64,000 nt of DNA, taken from the NCBI RefSeq assembly GCF_913776855.1, contig NZ_CAJYQD010000014.1, positions 1 through 64,000 on the forward strand, given 5' to 3'. Under the pieces are notes generated by a model. The model was not told where the DNA came from and did not search any database. It saw nothing but the letters and a program-made list of their open reading frames with translations. The DNA comes from an uncultured Sphingomonas sp. GTDB taxonomy: Bacteria; Pseudomonadota; Alphaproteobacteria; Sphingomonadales; Sphingomonadaceae. Position numbers and translations under genes: made by a program. Every line of letters begins with the position of its first letter. The first letter of the stretch is position 1. Shown in pieces: positions 45,556 to 54,778 of this stretch.

Positions 45556-46896
45556 TTACTCGGCGGCAACCGCGCCTTCGGGCATTTCGTCGACGCGCAC
45601 GCTGCGACCGGCCAGGGCCTCGTCGAACTGGTGCTTGTCGAGCTTGCCTTCCCATTTTGCGACGACGACGGTTGCTACCGCGTTACCGATGAAGTTCGTG
45701 AGGCTGCGGCATTCGGACATGAACCGGTCCACGCCGAGGATCAGCGCCATGCCCGCGACGGGCACGCTGGGCACGATCGACAGCGTGGCGGCCAGCGTGA
45801 TGAAGCCCGCGCCGGTCACGCCCGCCGCCCCCTTCGACGACAGCATCGCGACCCCGAGCAGCAGGATCTGCTGGCTGATCGTCAGCTCCACGTTGCACGC
45901 CTGGGCGATGAACAGCGCGGCCATCGTCATGTAGATGTTGGTGCCGTCGAGATTGAACGAATAGCCGGTGGGCACGACCAGGCCGACGATCGACTTCGGG
46001 ATGCCGGCGCGCTCCATCTTTTCGATCAGCGAGGGCAGGGCGCTTTCCGACGAAGAGGTGCCCAGCACCAGCAGGAGTTCGGCCTTCAGGTACGAAATCA
46101 GCTTGAAGATCGAGAAGCCGCAGAAATGGGCGACCGCACCCAGCACGATCACCACGAACAGGAAGGCGGTGAGATAGAAGGTGCCGACCAGGGCGGCGAG
46201 GCTGGCGAGCGTACCGATGCCGTATTTGCCGATGGTGAACGCCATCGCGCCGAACGCACCGATGGGTGCGGCCTTCATGACGATCGCGACGACCTTGAAG
46301 AAGGCGATCGAAATGTCGTTCAGCGCGTCGAGGACGCGTTCGCCCTTGTCGCCGATCATGGCGAGGCCGATGCCGAACAGGATCGCGACGAACAGCGTCT
46401 GCAGGATGTTGCCCTCGGTCAGTGCCGAGAGGAACGTGTCGGGAATGATCCCGGTCAGGAAGCCGGTGATCGTCGAATCATGCGCCTTGGCGGCGTATTC
46501 GGTGACCTTCGACGTATCGAGCGTCGCGGGATCGATATTGAGTCCTGCGCCCGGCTGGACAACGTTGCCGACGATCATGCCGATGATGAGCGCCAGCGTG
46601 GAGAAGGTCAGGAAATAGGCGAATGCCTTGCCCGCGACGCGGCCGACGCTGGCCAGGTCGCGCATCCCGGCGATGCCGGTGACGATGGTCAGGAAGATGA
46701 CCGGGGCGATGATCATCTTCACCAGCTTGATGAAGGCATCGCCGATCGGCTTCAGCGCTTCGCCGGTCGATGGGTAGAAGTGGCCGAGCAGGACGCCGGC
46801 GATGATCGCGACCAGCACCTGGGCATAGAGATGCCGATACCATGGCTTGGCGGCGGGTGGCACGGGCGGGTGCGCGGTGTCGGTGGCAAGTATCAT
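45556..46896 (-). CDS. dctA: C4-dicarboxylate:cation symporter DctA
   Basis: This 446-residue inner-membrane carrier of the DAACS family probably imports succinate, fumarate and malate. Family motifs are [43 protein letters not shown] (serine-rich hairpin), [26 protein letters not shown] and [14 protein letters not shown]. The ATG at 46896 is chosen because AAAGG lies seven bases upstream; two more starts exist upstream. It is divergent from dctB-dctD, the usual arrangement for a DctBD-controlled dctA. Confidence 0.93.
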   Translation of the reverse strand: MILATDTAHPPVPPAAKPWYRHLYAQVLVAIIAGVLLGHFYPSTGEALKPIGDAFIKLVKMIIAPVIFLTIVTGIAGMRDLASVGRVAGKAFAYFLTFSTLALIIGMIVGNVVQPGAGLNIDPATLDTSKVTEYAAKAHDSTITGFLTGIIPDTFLSALTEGNILQTLFVAILFGIGLAMIGDKGERVLDALNDISIAFFKVVAIVMKAAPIGAFGAMAFTIGKYGIGTLASLAALVGTFYLTAFLFVVIVLGAVAHFCGFSIFKLISYLKAELLLVLGTSSSESALPSLIEKMERAGIPKSIVGLVVPTGYSFNLDGTNIYMTMAALFIAQACNVELTISQQILLLGVAMLSSKGAAGVTGAGFITLAATLSIVPSVPVAGMALILGVDRFMSECRSLTNFIGNAVATVVVAKWEGKLDKHQFDEALAGRSVRVDEMPEGAVAAE

Positions 46897-47134
46897 GCGG
46901 CGACCTTTCATCCTCTGTAGGCGCCCAGCCCGGCTCTTCACGGCGGTCGGCGCGACACCAATGGTTTACTCCGCTGCACCTTGGGTTGTCTTGATTGCAT
47001 CGCTCTACCCTAAGTATCGATAGGATAACGATAAAAGTCTGAAACAGTGCAGGCTTTTGCCCAAATTTCTGCCAATCCCGGCGACAAAAGTGCAGATTGT
47101 TGCACATGGTGGACCGACCACTTACAAGGTGCCG
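46897..47134. promoter_or_regulatory. dctA/dctB divergent intergenic region
   Basis: This 238-base region must hold both promoters. It has an AT-rich segment with TATCGATA near 47023. I looked for a sigma-54 promoter (GG-N10-GC with a TGGCAC-like -24) in the dctA direction and saw none that is convincing, which agrees with the unusual DctD. Confidence 0.4.
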
Positions 47135-48853
47135 ATGGGACGCGGAGTTCGGACATGGTGGATCGGGTGGGTGCTGGGCGGCCTGCTGCTCAGCATTGCC
47201 ATCGGCGCCCTGGTCGGTCGCGTGGTCGAACGCCGGGCGCAGGCCGAATCCTTCGCCGAGATCGATAGCGACGCCCGGCTGCGGCAGGTGCTGTTGGCTA
47301 GCGAGATCGCGCGTTTCCGCCTGCTTCCACTGGCACTGGCCGACGACCGCGACGTCGTGGCCGCGGTACAGGGCGGCGATGCGGCGCGGCGGGCGCTGAA
47401 CCGCAAGCTGGCGGCGCTGGCCACATCGACGTCAGCTAGCGTCATCTATGTCGTCGGGCGCGAAGGCGTGGCGATCGCGGCGAGCAACTGGGCCGGTCCC
47501 GGCAGCTTCGTCGGCCGGGACTATGCCTTTCGACGCTATTACCGCGACGCCGTGCGGACCGGGGCGGGGACCCAGTTCGCGCTGGGTACGGTCAGCCACC
47601 GTCCCGGCCTGTATCTCAGCCGCCGGACGCCCGATGGCGGCGTCGTGGTCGTGAAGCTGGAATTCGACCGGATCGAGAGCGAATGGCGGGCGGCGGGGGG
47701 CATTACCTTCGTCACCGATCCGGCCGGCGTGGTCCTTATCTCGAGCGAGCCGCGCTGGCGCTTCGCCGCTACCCGGCGGATCGAACCGGCGGTTGCCGCC
47801 GCCGTGCGCGCCGACAGCGGGGCGGCGGCGCTGAGCCAACCGCCCTTTGCGATCCTGGGGGATGCGCTGCGCCTCAACGGGCAGCGGCGAACGCTGCAAC
47901 ACGCGGTCACCGCGCCGGGTGACGAGGGGTGGCAGGTGCATCTGGCGATGCCATTGCCGCCAACGATCGGTAGTGCGGTGCGCACCAGCGCACTGGCGGC
48001 GGCGGCGGTGACGCTGGCGTTGATCGGCGGGCTTTGGGGATTGCGGGAACGGTCGCGGCGCCGGGCCATGCGGACCGTCGAACTGGAAGCGGCGGTCGCC
48101 GCCCGGACCCGCGAACTGCGCAGCGAGATCGAGGAGCGCATCGCCGCGGAAGCGCGTGCCGCCGAACTGCGCGACGGATTGCGGCAGGCCAATCGGCTGG
48201 CCACGCTGGGCCAGATCACCGCCAGCGTGGCACATGAAACCGCACAACCGGTGGCCGCGATCCGCAATTATGTCGCTGCCGCGCGCCAGCTGCTGACCCG
48301 CGGCGATACCCAGGCGGTGGACGATAATCTGGGTGCCATCGCCCGCCTGACCGATCGGATCGGGCTGGTGACTGCCGAATTGCGCGGGTTCGCGCGGAAG
48401 GGGAGCGGTACGATCGGCCCCGTCCGGCTGGCCGAGGTGATCGACGGCGCGCGGCTGATCCTGAAGGAGCAACTCTCCAACGTCGCGCTCGTCGTGCCGC
48501 CGATTTCCAATGACCTGATCGTCGTCGCCGGGCGGGTCCGGCTGGAACAGGTGCTGGTCAATCTGCTGCAGAATGCGATCGAGGCACTGGTCGCGACACC
48601 CGATCCGCGGATCGCGATCGAAGTGGGAATCGAATTACAGACCCTGTCGCTGATCGTCGCCGATAACGGCCCCGGCATCGATCCCGACGTCGCCGAACGG
48701 ATGTTCACCCCGTTCGTGACCAGTCGGGCGACCGGGCTGGGGCTTGGCCTGGTCATCGCGCAGGACATCATGACCGATCTGGGCGGTACGCTGCGGCTGT
48801 TGCCGTCGGAGCAGGGGGCACGGTTCGAGCTGACGCTGCGGCGGGTGCCATGA
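47135..48853 (+). CDS. dctB: C4-dicarboxylate sensor histidine kinase DctB
   Basis: This 572-residue membrane kinase has an N-terminal helix (WWIGWVLGGLLLSIAIGALVG), a periplasmic double-Cache region (VIYVVGREGVAIAASNW, GRDYAFRRYYRDAV, GTVSHRPGLYLSRR) and a second helix near residue 290. A coiled linker follows, then the phosphoacceptor His367 in SVAHETAQPVAAIRNY, and ATPase boxes NLLQNAIEAL, DNGPGIDP and GLGLGLVIA. The H-box has HETAQP instead of the usual HELNQP. The ATG at 47135 follows AAGGTG. Its stop overlaps the dctD start (ATGA). Confidence 0.88.
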   Translation: MGRGVRTWWIGWVLGGLLLSIAIGALVGRVVERRAQAESFAEIDSDARLRQVLLASEIARFRLLPLALADDRDVVAAVQGGDAARRALNRKLAALATSTSASVIYVVGREGVAIAASNWAGPGSFVGRDYAFRRYYRDAVRTGAGTQFALGTVSHRPGLYLSRRTPDGGVVVVKLEFDRIESEWRAAGGITFVTDPAGVVLISSEPRWRFAATRRIEPAVAAAVRADSGAAALSQPPFAILGDALRLNGQRRTLQHAVTAPGDEGWQVHLAMPLPPTIGSAVRTSALAAAAVTLALIGGLWGLRERSRRRAMRTVELEAAVAARTRELRSEIEERIAAEARAAELRDGLRQANRLATLGQITASVAHETAQPVAAIRNYVAAARQLLTRGDTQAVDDNLGAIARLTDRIGLVTAELRGFARKGSGTIGPVRLAEVIDGARLILKEQLSNVALVVPPISNDLIVVAGRVRLEQVLVNLLQNAIEALVATPDPRIAIEVGIELQTLSLIVADNGPGIDPDVAERMFTPFVTSRATGLGLGLVIAQDIMTDLGGTLRLLPSEQGARFELTLRRVP

Positions 48854-50160
48854 GCGGGCCTGCGACCGACCGCGCCGGCCGGGTCGCGCTGGTCGAGGAT
48901 GACGAGGATCTGCGCGTGTCGACCGCGCAACTGCTGACGCTGGCCGGGTTCGATGTCGTCACCTTTCCGGCGGCCCCTCCCGCCTTGCTGGCGATCGATG
49001 CCGATTTTGACGGGATCGTCGTCACCGACGTCCGGATGCCGCACATGTCCGGGATCGAGCTGTTCCGGACCCTGCGCGATCGCGATCCCACGCTGCCGGT
49101 CGTGCTGGTGACGGGCCATGCCGATGTCGAGATGGCGGTCGACGCGATCAAGCGCGGGGCGTGGGATTTCCTGTCGAAGCCGTTCGATCCCGACGCGCTG
49201 ATCGCCGCCGCCACCCGCGCGATGGCCGCGCGGCAGCTGGCGCTCGACAACCGGCGCCTGCGTGCCGAAGCCGCGAATGTCGAGGACATGGCGCTGGTCG
49301 GACGGACCCCGGCGATCACCCGGTTGCGCGAGATGATCCCGGTGCTGGCCGATGCCGACATCGACCTGCTGATCGAGGGGGAAACCGGAACCGGCAAGGA
49401 ACTGCTCGCCCGCGCGATCCACCGCGCCGGGCGTCGGGCGCGGCACCGGTTCCTGACCATCGCCTGCGCCGCGCTGCCGGGGCAGGCGATCGAGGATGAA
49501 TTGTTCGCGACCGTCGGCGATCGGGGGATCGTCGGGGCACAGCGCGGAACGCTGTTCCTCGACGACATCGATCAGGCGTCGCGCGGATTGCAGGGGCGGT
49601 TGACGCAGTTGATCGAGGATCGCGCGATCCGCGGCCCGCGCGATGCGGTGCCGGTCGACATCCGCGTGATCGCCACGGCGGCGGAAGAGGCGCAGCGCGG
49701 CGCGGAGGCGATCGCGCCGGCGCTCCTTTATCGCCTTGCCGCCGTGCGGCTCCGTATCCCGCCGCTGCGCGAACGGCGCGACGACGTGCCGCTGCTGTTC
49801 GCGCATCTGGTCGACCTGTCGGCGAAGCGGTTGCGCCGCGATGTTCCGCCCCTGACGCACGCCGCGCGAAACCTGCTGGCGCGGCACGACTGGCCGGGCA
49901 ATGTCCGCGAACTGGCGCATTTCGCCGACCGGTTCGTGCTGGGTCTGGAAGGTAACGACACCGGCGATGGCGGCGGCGACGTCACCCGTCCGCTACCCGA
50001 ACGGATTGCGGCGTTCGAACGCGAGGCGATCCTGTCGGCAATCGCCGCCACGGGGGGAGAGATCGGCACGGCGATCGAACGCCTCGGCATCCCGCGCAAG
50101 ACCTTCTATTACAAGGTGCAGCGCCTCGGCATCGACCTGAAGACCCTGCGCGGCCAGTGA
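48850..50160 (+). CDS. dctD: DctD-type response regulator lacking the GAFTGA loop
   Basis: This 436-residue regulator has a receiver domain with phosphoacceptor Asp60 (VVTDVRMPHMSG), an AAA+ domain with Walker A GETGTGKE (residues 177-184) and Walker B GTLFLDDID (from 233), and a C-terminal Fis-type helix-turn-helix (EIGTAIERLGIPRKTFYYKVQRLGI). Between the Walkers, where activators of sigma-54 carry LFGHEKGAFTGA, this protein has ELFATVGDRGIVGAQR and is about ten residues shorter than NtrC. The sigma-54 contact loop is therefore missing. It overlaps dctB and presumably controls dctA, but probably not by the classical sigma-54 mechanism. Confidence 0.87.
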   Translation: MSGPATDRAGRVALVEDDEDLRVSTAQLLTLAGFDVVTFPAAPPALLAIDADFDGIVVTDVRMPHMSGIELFRTLRDRDPTLPVVLVTGHADVEMAVDAIKRGAWDFLSKPFDPDALIAAATRAMAARQLALDNRRLRAEAANVEDMALVGRTPAITRLREMIPVLADADIDLLIEGETGTGKELLARAIHRAGRRARHRFLTIACAALPGQAIEDELFATVGDRGIVGAQRGTLFLDDIDQASRGLQGRLTQLIEDRAIRGPRDAVPVDIRVIATAAEEAQRGAEAIAPALLYRLAAVRLRIPPLRERRDDVPLLFAHLVDLSAKRLRRDVPPLTHAARNLLARHDWPGNVRELAHFADRFVLGLEGNDTGDGGGDVTRPLPERIAAFEREAILSAIAATGGEIGTAIERLGIPRKTFYYKVQRLGIDLKTLRGQ

Positions 50161-50167
50161 CCCCTGA

Positions 50168-50893
50168 TCAGTCCAGCCCGTCGTCGGAAACATAGGCAAG
50201 GCCGGCGCGTGCTTCCAGCGCGGCCCGGTCGCGCATTACGATCCGCCCACGCGAACACCGCACCATATGCTCCCCTTCGAGGATGTGCAGGCAGTCGGTG
50301 ACGGTCGCCCGGCGCAGGTTCAGCGTGGTGGCGATCGACGCATGGGTGACCGCCATCGTGTCGCCATCGATCCGGTCGTCGATCATCAGCAACAGTCGGG
50401 CGATCCGCCGTTCGGGAACGTCGCGCAGCGCCGATGCCAGCGTCCGCGCCATCTGCATCGAGAAACGCTGGGCAAAGTTCAGGATCGCCTTGAGCAGCGC
50501 ATTATCCTCGTCCGCCGCTTCGACGACGGCGGTGGCGGGGATGATGATCGCGCTGCCCGGCTGGATATGGGCGCGGGCGGTGAACGGGGTCGGATGATCG
50601 CTGAACAGCCGGGACCAGCCGACGACACCGTCACGGCCGATCATCCCGACATCCTGTGACGTACCGCCGGTCGACAGCGACAGCATCGCCGGCGCACCTT
50701 CGGGAAAGACCAGGCGATCGATTGCCTCGCCGCTTCTGGTAAGGATTTCGCCGGGTTCCAGCGTGACGCGGGTCGCGACCTGGGCCAGCTTGCGGCGCGT
50801 GTCGGGGCGCACGGCCCCCAACAACCTGTTATCCGTGGTGGGCAGGACAGTAGATGTTTCGCTCACGCGATCGATATTCGCTGCAAAAGCCAT
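50168..50893 (-). CDS. Crp/Fnr-family regulator (first of two flanking the ferritin-like genes)
   Basis: This 241-residue regulator has an N-terminal cyclic-nucleotide-binding-like beta-roll (EPGEILTRSGEAIDRLVFPEGAPAMLSL) and a C-terminal winged helix (VPERRIARLLLMIDDRI, MAVTHASIATTLNLRRATVTDCLHILEGEHMVRCSRGRI). No cysteine cluster of the Fnr oxygen-sensing type is visible. Its start is 141 bases from the divergent ferritin-like gene, so it may control it. A paralogue with similar domain layout is at 53065-53829. The effector is unknown. Confidence 0.85.
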   Translation of the reverse strand: MAFAANIDRVSETSTVLPTTDNRLLGAVRPDTRRKLAQVATRVTLEPGEILTRSGEAIDRLVFPEGAPAMLSLSTGGTSQDVGMIGRDGVVGWSRLFSDHPTPFTARAHIQPGSAIIIPATAVVEAADEDNALLKAILNFAQRFSMQMARTLASALRDVPERRIARLLLMIDDRIDGDTMAVTHASIATTLNLRRATVTDCLHILEGEHMVRCSRGRIVMRDRAALEARAGLAYVSDDGLD

Positions 50894-51034
50894 TTGGCGT
50901 CTTGTGCCTGCAAGATTTGGTGCAATCCAGCCATCGGGCGCATCCTGTACGGAACCGTACGTCCGTGCGTTTCACTGCATCATTCGCCGTGCCCGGCTCG
51001 TTGGGTCGTAACAACGATCCAGGGAGACGGTGTC

Positions 51035-52000
51035 ATGGACGAGCAGATGTTGGTGACGCACGCATTCGATGCGCGTGCGAAGCGGCGGGAAGAACGTCGC
51101 GATTTCTTCAAGATGCTGGGCGGTGCCGCTGCCGTGGGCGGCGCTGCTTTCGTCATGGCACAATCGAACGAGGCGCAGGCGCAGAGCGGGCCGACCGATG
51201 CCGATATCCTCAACTTCGCGCTGAACCTCGAATATCTCGAAGCGCAATTCTATTATTTCGCGGCGTTCGGCAGCGGCCTTCCCAATTCGATCCTGACCGG
51301 GACGGGTACGCAGGGTGCGGTGACCGGCGGTCGTCAGGTCGCCTTTTCCGATACGCTGGTCGCGCAATATGCGCGCGAGATCGCGGCGGACGAGCGCGCC
51401 CATGTCGAATTCCTGCGCACGGCGTTGGGCAGTTCGGCGGTCGCACAGCCCGCGATCGACATCAGCGCGTCGGCAACCGGCGCCTTTTCGTCGGCCGCGC
51501 GCGCAGCGGGACTGATCGGGGCAGGGGCCACGTTCGACCCTTATGCCAGCGACGAGAATTTCCTGCTCGGCGCGTTCATCTTCGAAGATGTCGGTGTCAC
51601 CGCCTATAAGGGCGCGGCGCCGCTGCTCACCAGCAAGACCTTCCTCGAAGCAGCCGCCGGTATCCTCGCGGTCGAGGCGTATCATGCCGCGATCGTGCGG
51701 ACGACGCTGTATGCAAAGGGGATCGCGACCCCGTCGGCGCAGCTGATTCAGGCGACCGACGCGATTTCGAATGCGCGCGACAGCCTCGACGGCACAAGCG
51801 ACCTCGACCAGGGTCTTTCGCCGTTGTCGAGCAATCCGAACGCCAGCAACATCGCGCCGCTCGACACCAACGGCATCGCCTATAGCCGTTCGGCCGGACA
51901 GACGCTCAACATCGTCTATCTCAACAACGCCCAGGTGAACGGCGGCGGTTTCTTCCCCAACGGGGTGAACGGCAACATCCGCGCCAGCGCCGCCAACTGA
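51035..52000 (+). CDS. Tat-exported ferritin-like protein, copy 1
   Basis: This 321-residue protein of the ferritin-like (desiccation-associated, DUF4439/Ferritin_2-type) group has a twin-arginine signal ([16 protein letters not shown], cleavage near EAQA). The four-helix di-iron ligand set appears present: Glu in [10 protein letters not shown], ExxH in ADERAHVEF, Glu in [11 protein letters not shown] and ExxH in [10 protein letters not shown]. Tat export fits a protein folded with metal. The ATG at 51035 follows AGGGAGA. It is followed 17 bases later by a close paralogue, with identical DNA tracts. Function (iron or oxidative-stress protection in the periplasm) is inferred. Confidence 0.82.
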   Translation: MDEQMLVTHAFDARAKRREERRDFFKMLGGAAAVGGAAFVMAQSNEAQAQSGPTDADILNFALNLEYLEAQFYYFAAFGSGLPNSILTGTGTQGAVTGGRQVAFSDTLVAQYAREIAADERAHVEFLRTALGSSAVAQPAIDISASATGAFSSAARAAGLIGAGATFDPYASDENFLLGAFIFEDVGVTAYKGAAPLLTSKTFLEAAAGILAVEAYHAAIVRTTLYAKGIATPSAQLIQATDAISNARDSLDGTSDLDQGLSPLSSNPNASNIAPLDTNGIAYSRSAGQTLNIVYLNNAQVNGGGFFPNGVNGNIRASAAN

Positions 52001-52017
52001 ACCTGAGGAGAGACAAG

Positions 52018-53022
52018 ATGCATAACGATCCGATCCTGCAGGTCCTCGAAGCCTGCGACCAGCGGCGCAACGCCCGCCGCGAATTCATGCGCTATGCCGG
52101 TGGTGCGGCCATCGCTACGGCGGGCGCCACCGTCTTGTCGGCGTGCAGTGACAGCGGCGGCGGTTCGTTGATCCCCGGACCGACGCCGACGCCCACGCCG
52201 ACCGCGACCACCGCGCTGAGCGATGCCGATGTGCTGAACTTCGCGCTGAACCTCGAATATCTCGAAGCGCAATTCTACTCGTTCGCCGCGACCGGTTCGG
52301 GCCTGCCCAACAGCAGCCTCAGCGGCACGGGCACCCAGGGGTCCGTCTCCGGCGGGCGGCAGGTCACATTCAGCGATCCGCTGGTCGCGCGCTACGCCCG
52401 TGAGATCGCGGCGGACGAGATCGCCCATGTCAACTTCCTGCGCAGCGCGCTCGGGTCTTCGGCGGTGGCTCAACCGGCGATCGACATCGGCGTGACCTCG
52501 ACCAGTGCCTTTTCGAACGCGGCACGGGCCGCGGGGCTGATCGGTACCGGTGCGGCGTTCGACGTCTATGCCAGCGACGAGAATTTCCTGCTCGGCGCGT
52601 TCATCTTCGAGGATGTCGGCGTCACCGCCTATAAGGGCGCGGTCGGTTTTATCAGCAACAAGACCTTCCTCGAAGCGGCGGCCGGCATCCACGCGGCAGA
52701 GGCGTATCACGCCGGACTGGTGCGGACGGTGCTGTATCGCAAGGGCGTGGCGACGCCTGCACTGATCGATGCGACCGAAGCGATCTCGACGGCGCGGGAC
52801 AGCCTCGACGGCAGCAGCGACCTCGATCAGGGTATCCGCGCGACCGGCAGCGGCAACGCCACCGCGTCGAACATCGTACCGACCGACGGCAGCGGTATCG
52901 CGTTCAGCCGGACGCCGGGACAGGTCCTCAACATCGTCTATCTCGACCGGACGGCCAAGACGGCGGGCGGGTTCTTCCCCAACGGCGTCAACGGGACGAT
53001 CCGCTCCAGCGCGTCGAACTGA
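52018..53022 (+). CDS. Tat-exported ferritin-like lipoprotein, copy 2
   Basis: This 334-residue paralogue of the preceding gene has a twin-arginine-like signal ([17 protein letters not shown]) followed by a lipobox (VLSAC), so it is probably a lipoprotein. [11 protein letters not shown] linker separates the anchor from the ferritin-like domain. The di-iron residues are retained ([40 protein letters not shown]). Two DNA tracts are nearly identical to copy 1. The pair shares one transcript that ends at the hairpin at 53030-53061. Confidence 0.82.
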   Translation: MHNDPILQVLEACDQRRNARREFMRYAGGAAIATAGATVLSACSDSGGGSLIPGPTPTPTPTATTALSDADVLNFALNLEYLEAQFYSFAATGSGLPNSSLSGTGTQGSVSGGRQVTFSDPLVARYAREIAADEIAHVNFLRSALGSSAVAQPAIDIGVTSTSAFSNAARAAGLIGTGAAFDVYASDENFLLGAFIFEDVGVTAYKGAVGFISNKTFLEAAAGIHAAEAYHAGLVRTVLYRKGVATPALIDATEAISTARDSLDGSSDLDQGIRATGSGNATASNIVPTDGSGIAFSRTPGQVLNIVYLDRTAKTAGGFFPNGVNGTIRSSASN

Positions 53023-53029
53023 TGGACAG

Positions 53030-53061
53030 GGCGGCGTTCCGGGTTCGGGACGCCGCCATTT
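53030..53061 (+). terminator. Intrinsic terminator after the ferritin-like pair
   Basis: GGCGGCGT at 53030-53037 pairs with ACGCCGCC at 53050-53057, followed by ATTTA. It lies between the second ferritin-like gene and the convergent Crp/Fnr gene. Confidence 0.65.
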
Positions 53062-53064
53062 ACC

Positions 53065-53829
53065 TCACCCAGCCGGCGTACCGACCAGTCGCTGATAGGC
53101 CTCTTCCGGTGGGCCATAGGTCATCGCTGCCATTTCCAGCAGCTTGTCGCGGTCGCGGACGATCACGCGGCCCCGCACCGAACGGATCGCGCGCGTTTCT
53201 TCCAACCGGTGGAGCGCATCGGTGATGCTGCTGCGCCGCACGGCCAGCATCAGGCGGAATTCCTCGTGCGTCATCGCGATCTCGTCGCCGCTGACCCGAT
53301 CGTGGTACAACAAGATCCAGCGAGCCAGCCGACGTTCGACCGGGTGCGACAGGGCGGACACGACCGTCCGGCCCATCTGGATCAGAAACACCTGAATGAA
53401 GCGCAGGAGCGCGGCACGCAGCGTATCGCTCCGTTCCGTCGCCTCCAGCAGCCGTGCCGCCGGTATCCTGAGCGCGGTGCCCGGTTCGGCACGCAGCACG
53501 ACATCGTGCGGCGACCGGTCGTCGCCCAGCAGGATCGGCCAGCCGACATAGCCATCCGTGCCCAGCAGGCCGACGGCATGTTGCCGTTCGCCGTCGATCA
53601 CCTCCAGCACGGCGGCGATCCCCCCTTCGAGGAAATAGACATGGTCGATCGGTTCGCCGACGCTAAGCAGCGTGTCGCCCACCGCGACCGAAATCCGCTC
53701 CAGTCCAGGCGCCAGCAGCGCCCGGTCGGCGGCGGTCAATGCCGCCAGCAACTTGTTCTCGCCACCGGCGATAACGGTATCTGCGGGGCAGCCGGCAATG
53801 TCACTCGGTACGGTCATCATGTCGGACAT
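53065..53829 (-). CDS. Crp/Fnr-family regulator (second of two flanking the ferritin-like genes)
   Basis: This 254-residue regulator has a beta-roll effector domain (VAVGDTLLSVGEPIDHVYFLEGGIAAVLEV, VGLLGTDGYVGWPILLGDDRSPHDVVL) and a winged helix-turn-helix (HPVERRLARWILLYHDRV, IAMTHEEFRLMLAVRRSSITDALHRLEETRAIRSVRGRV). The GTDGYVGWPILLGDD and MTHEEFRLMLAVRRSSIT patterns are similar in layout to the regulator at 50168-50893. It is convergent with the ferritin-like pair and divergent from the ccm operon (119 bases to ccmC). The effector is unknown; no Fnr-type cysteine cluster is seen. Confidence 0.85.
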   Translation of the reverse strand: MSDMMTVPSDIAGCPADTVIAGGENKLLAALTAADRALLAPGLERISVAVGDTLLSVGEPIDHVYFLEGGIAAVLEVIDGERQHAVGLLGTDGYVGWPILLGDDRSPHDVVLRAEPGTALRIPAARLLEATERSDTLRAALLRFIQVFLIQMGRTVVSALSHPVERRLARWILLYHDRVSGDEIAMTHEEFRLMLAVRRSSITDALHRLEETRAIRSVRGRVIVRDRDKLLEMAAMTYGPPEEAYQRLVGTPAG

Positions 53830-53948
53830 TTTCCATGCGATTGCTTACAAGGCAAATGCGAAGCGACATGCTTCGATCCCTGTCGTTGCCCAAGGGCGCG
53901 CGATCCGCATTGCCGTTTGCCCGCACCTTGCATAGACAGGGCGCGACC

Positions 53949-54674
53949 GTGCCCAGCCTTCACGCCCTTGCCAATCCACGCCGATTCCTTGCGATCGCCC
54001 GTCCGCTGACGCCGATATTGGTGTGGGCGGGGCTTGCGCTGTTCGGGTTCGGCTGCTGGTCCGGATTGACGCAGACGCCGGCGGATTATCTGCAGGGCGA
54101 CAGCGTCCGCATCCTCTATGTCCATGTGCCTGCCGCATGGCTGGGAATGGGCGGGTGGTCCAGCCTCGCCATCGCCAGCATCGTCTATCTGGTATGGCGG
54201 CACCCGCTGGCCGCCGTCGCCGCGCGGGCGATTGCATTGCCCGGCGCGCTGTTCACCGCGCTCTGCCTGATTACCGGATCGATCTGGGGGCGGCCGACCT
54301 GGGGGACGTGGTGGCAATGGGATGGACGGCTGACGTCGATGCTGCTGCTGTTCTTCGTCTATCTCGCTTATCTGGCGCTTGCCCGTGCCGATGCCGACCG
54401 CGACGGCGACGGGCGTATCCCGGCGTTGTTCGGGATTGCCGGCACCGCGCTGCTGCCCGTCATCCGCTATTCGGTGCTGTGGTGGCGGACGCTGCATCAG
54501 GGGCCGAGCATTACCCTCACCAAGTCGACCATCGATCCTGCGATCCTGTGGCCGTTGTTTTTCACCGCCGGCGGCGCCAGCCTGTTGTTCGGCGGGATCG
54601 TGCTGATGCGGATGCGGACCGATCTGGCGCGGATCAAGGCGGAGGCGCGGATGCGCCGGCGGGCCGCAGCATGA
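53949..54674 (+). CDS. ccmC: Heme exporter subunit CcmC
   Basis: This 241-residue, six-helix inner-membrane protein loads heme onto CcmE. The periplasmic tryptophan-rich motif WGTWWQWDGRLTSMLLLFF is intact, with the two conserved His residues at 59 (LYVHVPAAW) and 183 (TLHQGPSI). The GTG at 53949 is chosen because the upstream in-frame residues are low-complexity and not family-like; the start is not certain. It is the first ccm gene here; ccmA and ccmB are not in the window. Its stop overlaps ccmD (ATGA). Confidence 0.9.
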   Translation: MPSLHALANPRRFLAIARPLTPILVWAGLALFGFGCWSGLTQTPADYLQGDSVRILYVHVPAAWLGMGGWSSLAIASIVYLVWRHPLAAVAARAIALPGALFTALCLITGSIWGRPTWGTWWQWDGRLTSMLLLFFVYLAYLALARADADRDGDGRIPALFGIAGTALLPVIRYSVLWWRTLHQGPSITLTKSTIDPAILWPLFFTAGGASLLFGGIVLMRMRTDLARIKAEARMRRRAAA

Positions 54675-54778
54675 ACCATTGGGCCTTCATTGCCGCCGCC
54701 TATGGGGTCACGCTGGGCGGGATCGTCGCGATTACCGTCGCGTCATGGGCGGCGATGCGTCGCGCGGAGCGGGGATGA
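54671..54778 (+). CDS. ccmD: Heme exporter protein CcmD
   Basis: This 35-residue single-helix protein (MNHWAFIAAAYGVTLGGIVAITVASWAAMRRAERG) helps release holo-CcmE from the CcmC complex. The aromatic FIAAAYG followed by a membrane helix and a basic C-terminus is typical. It overlaps ccmC and ccmE by four bases each (ATGA). Confidence 0.88.
   Translation: MNHWAFIAAAYGVTLGGIVAITVASWAAMRRAERG

Noticed and set aside
46897..47134. A sigma-54 promoter in front of dctA
   Set aside because: No GG-N10-GC pair with acceptable -24 and -12 boxes was found on reading the region in the dctA direction.
50950..50975. An EcfG-type promoter for the ferritin-like pair
   Set aside because: GGAAC is present, but the next CGTT is only 12 bases away instead of 16-17, so the spacing does not fit.
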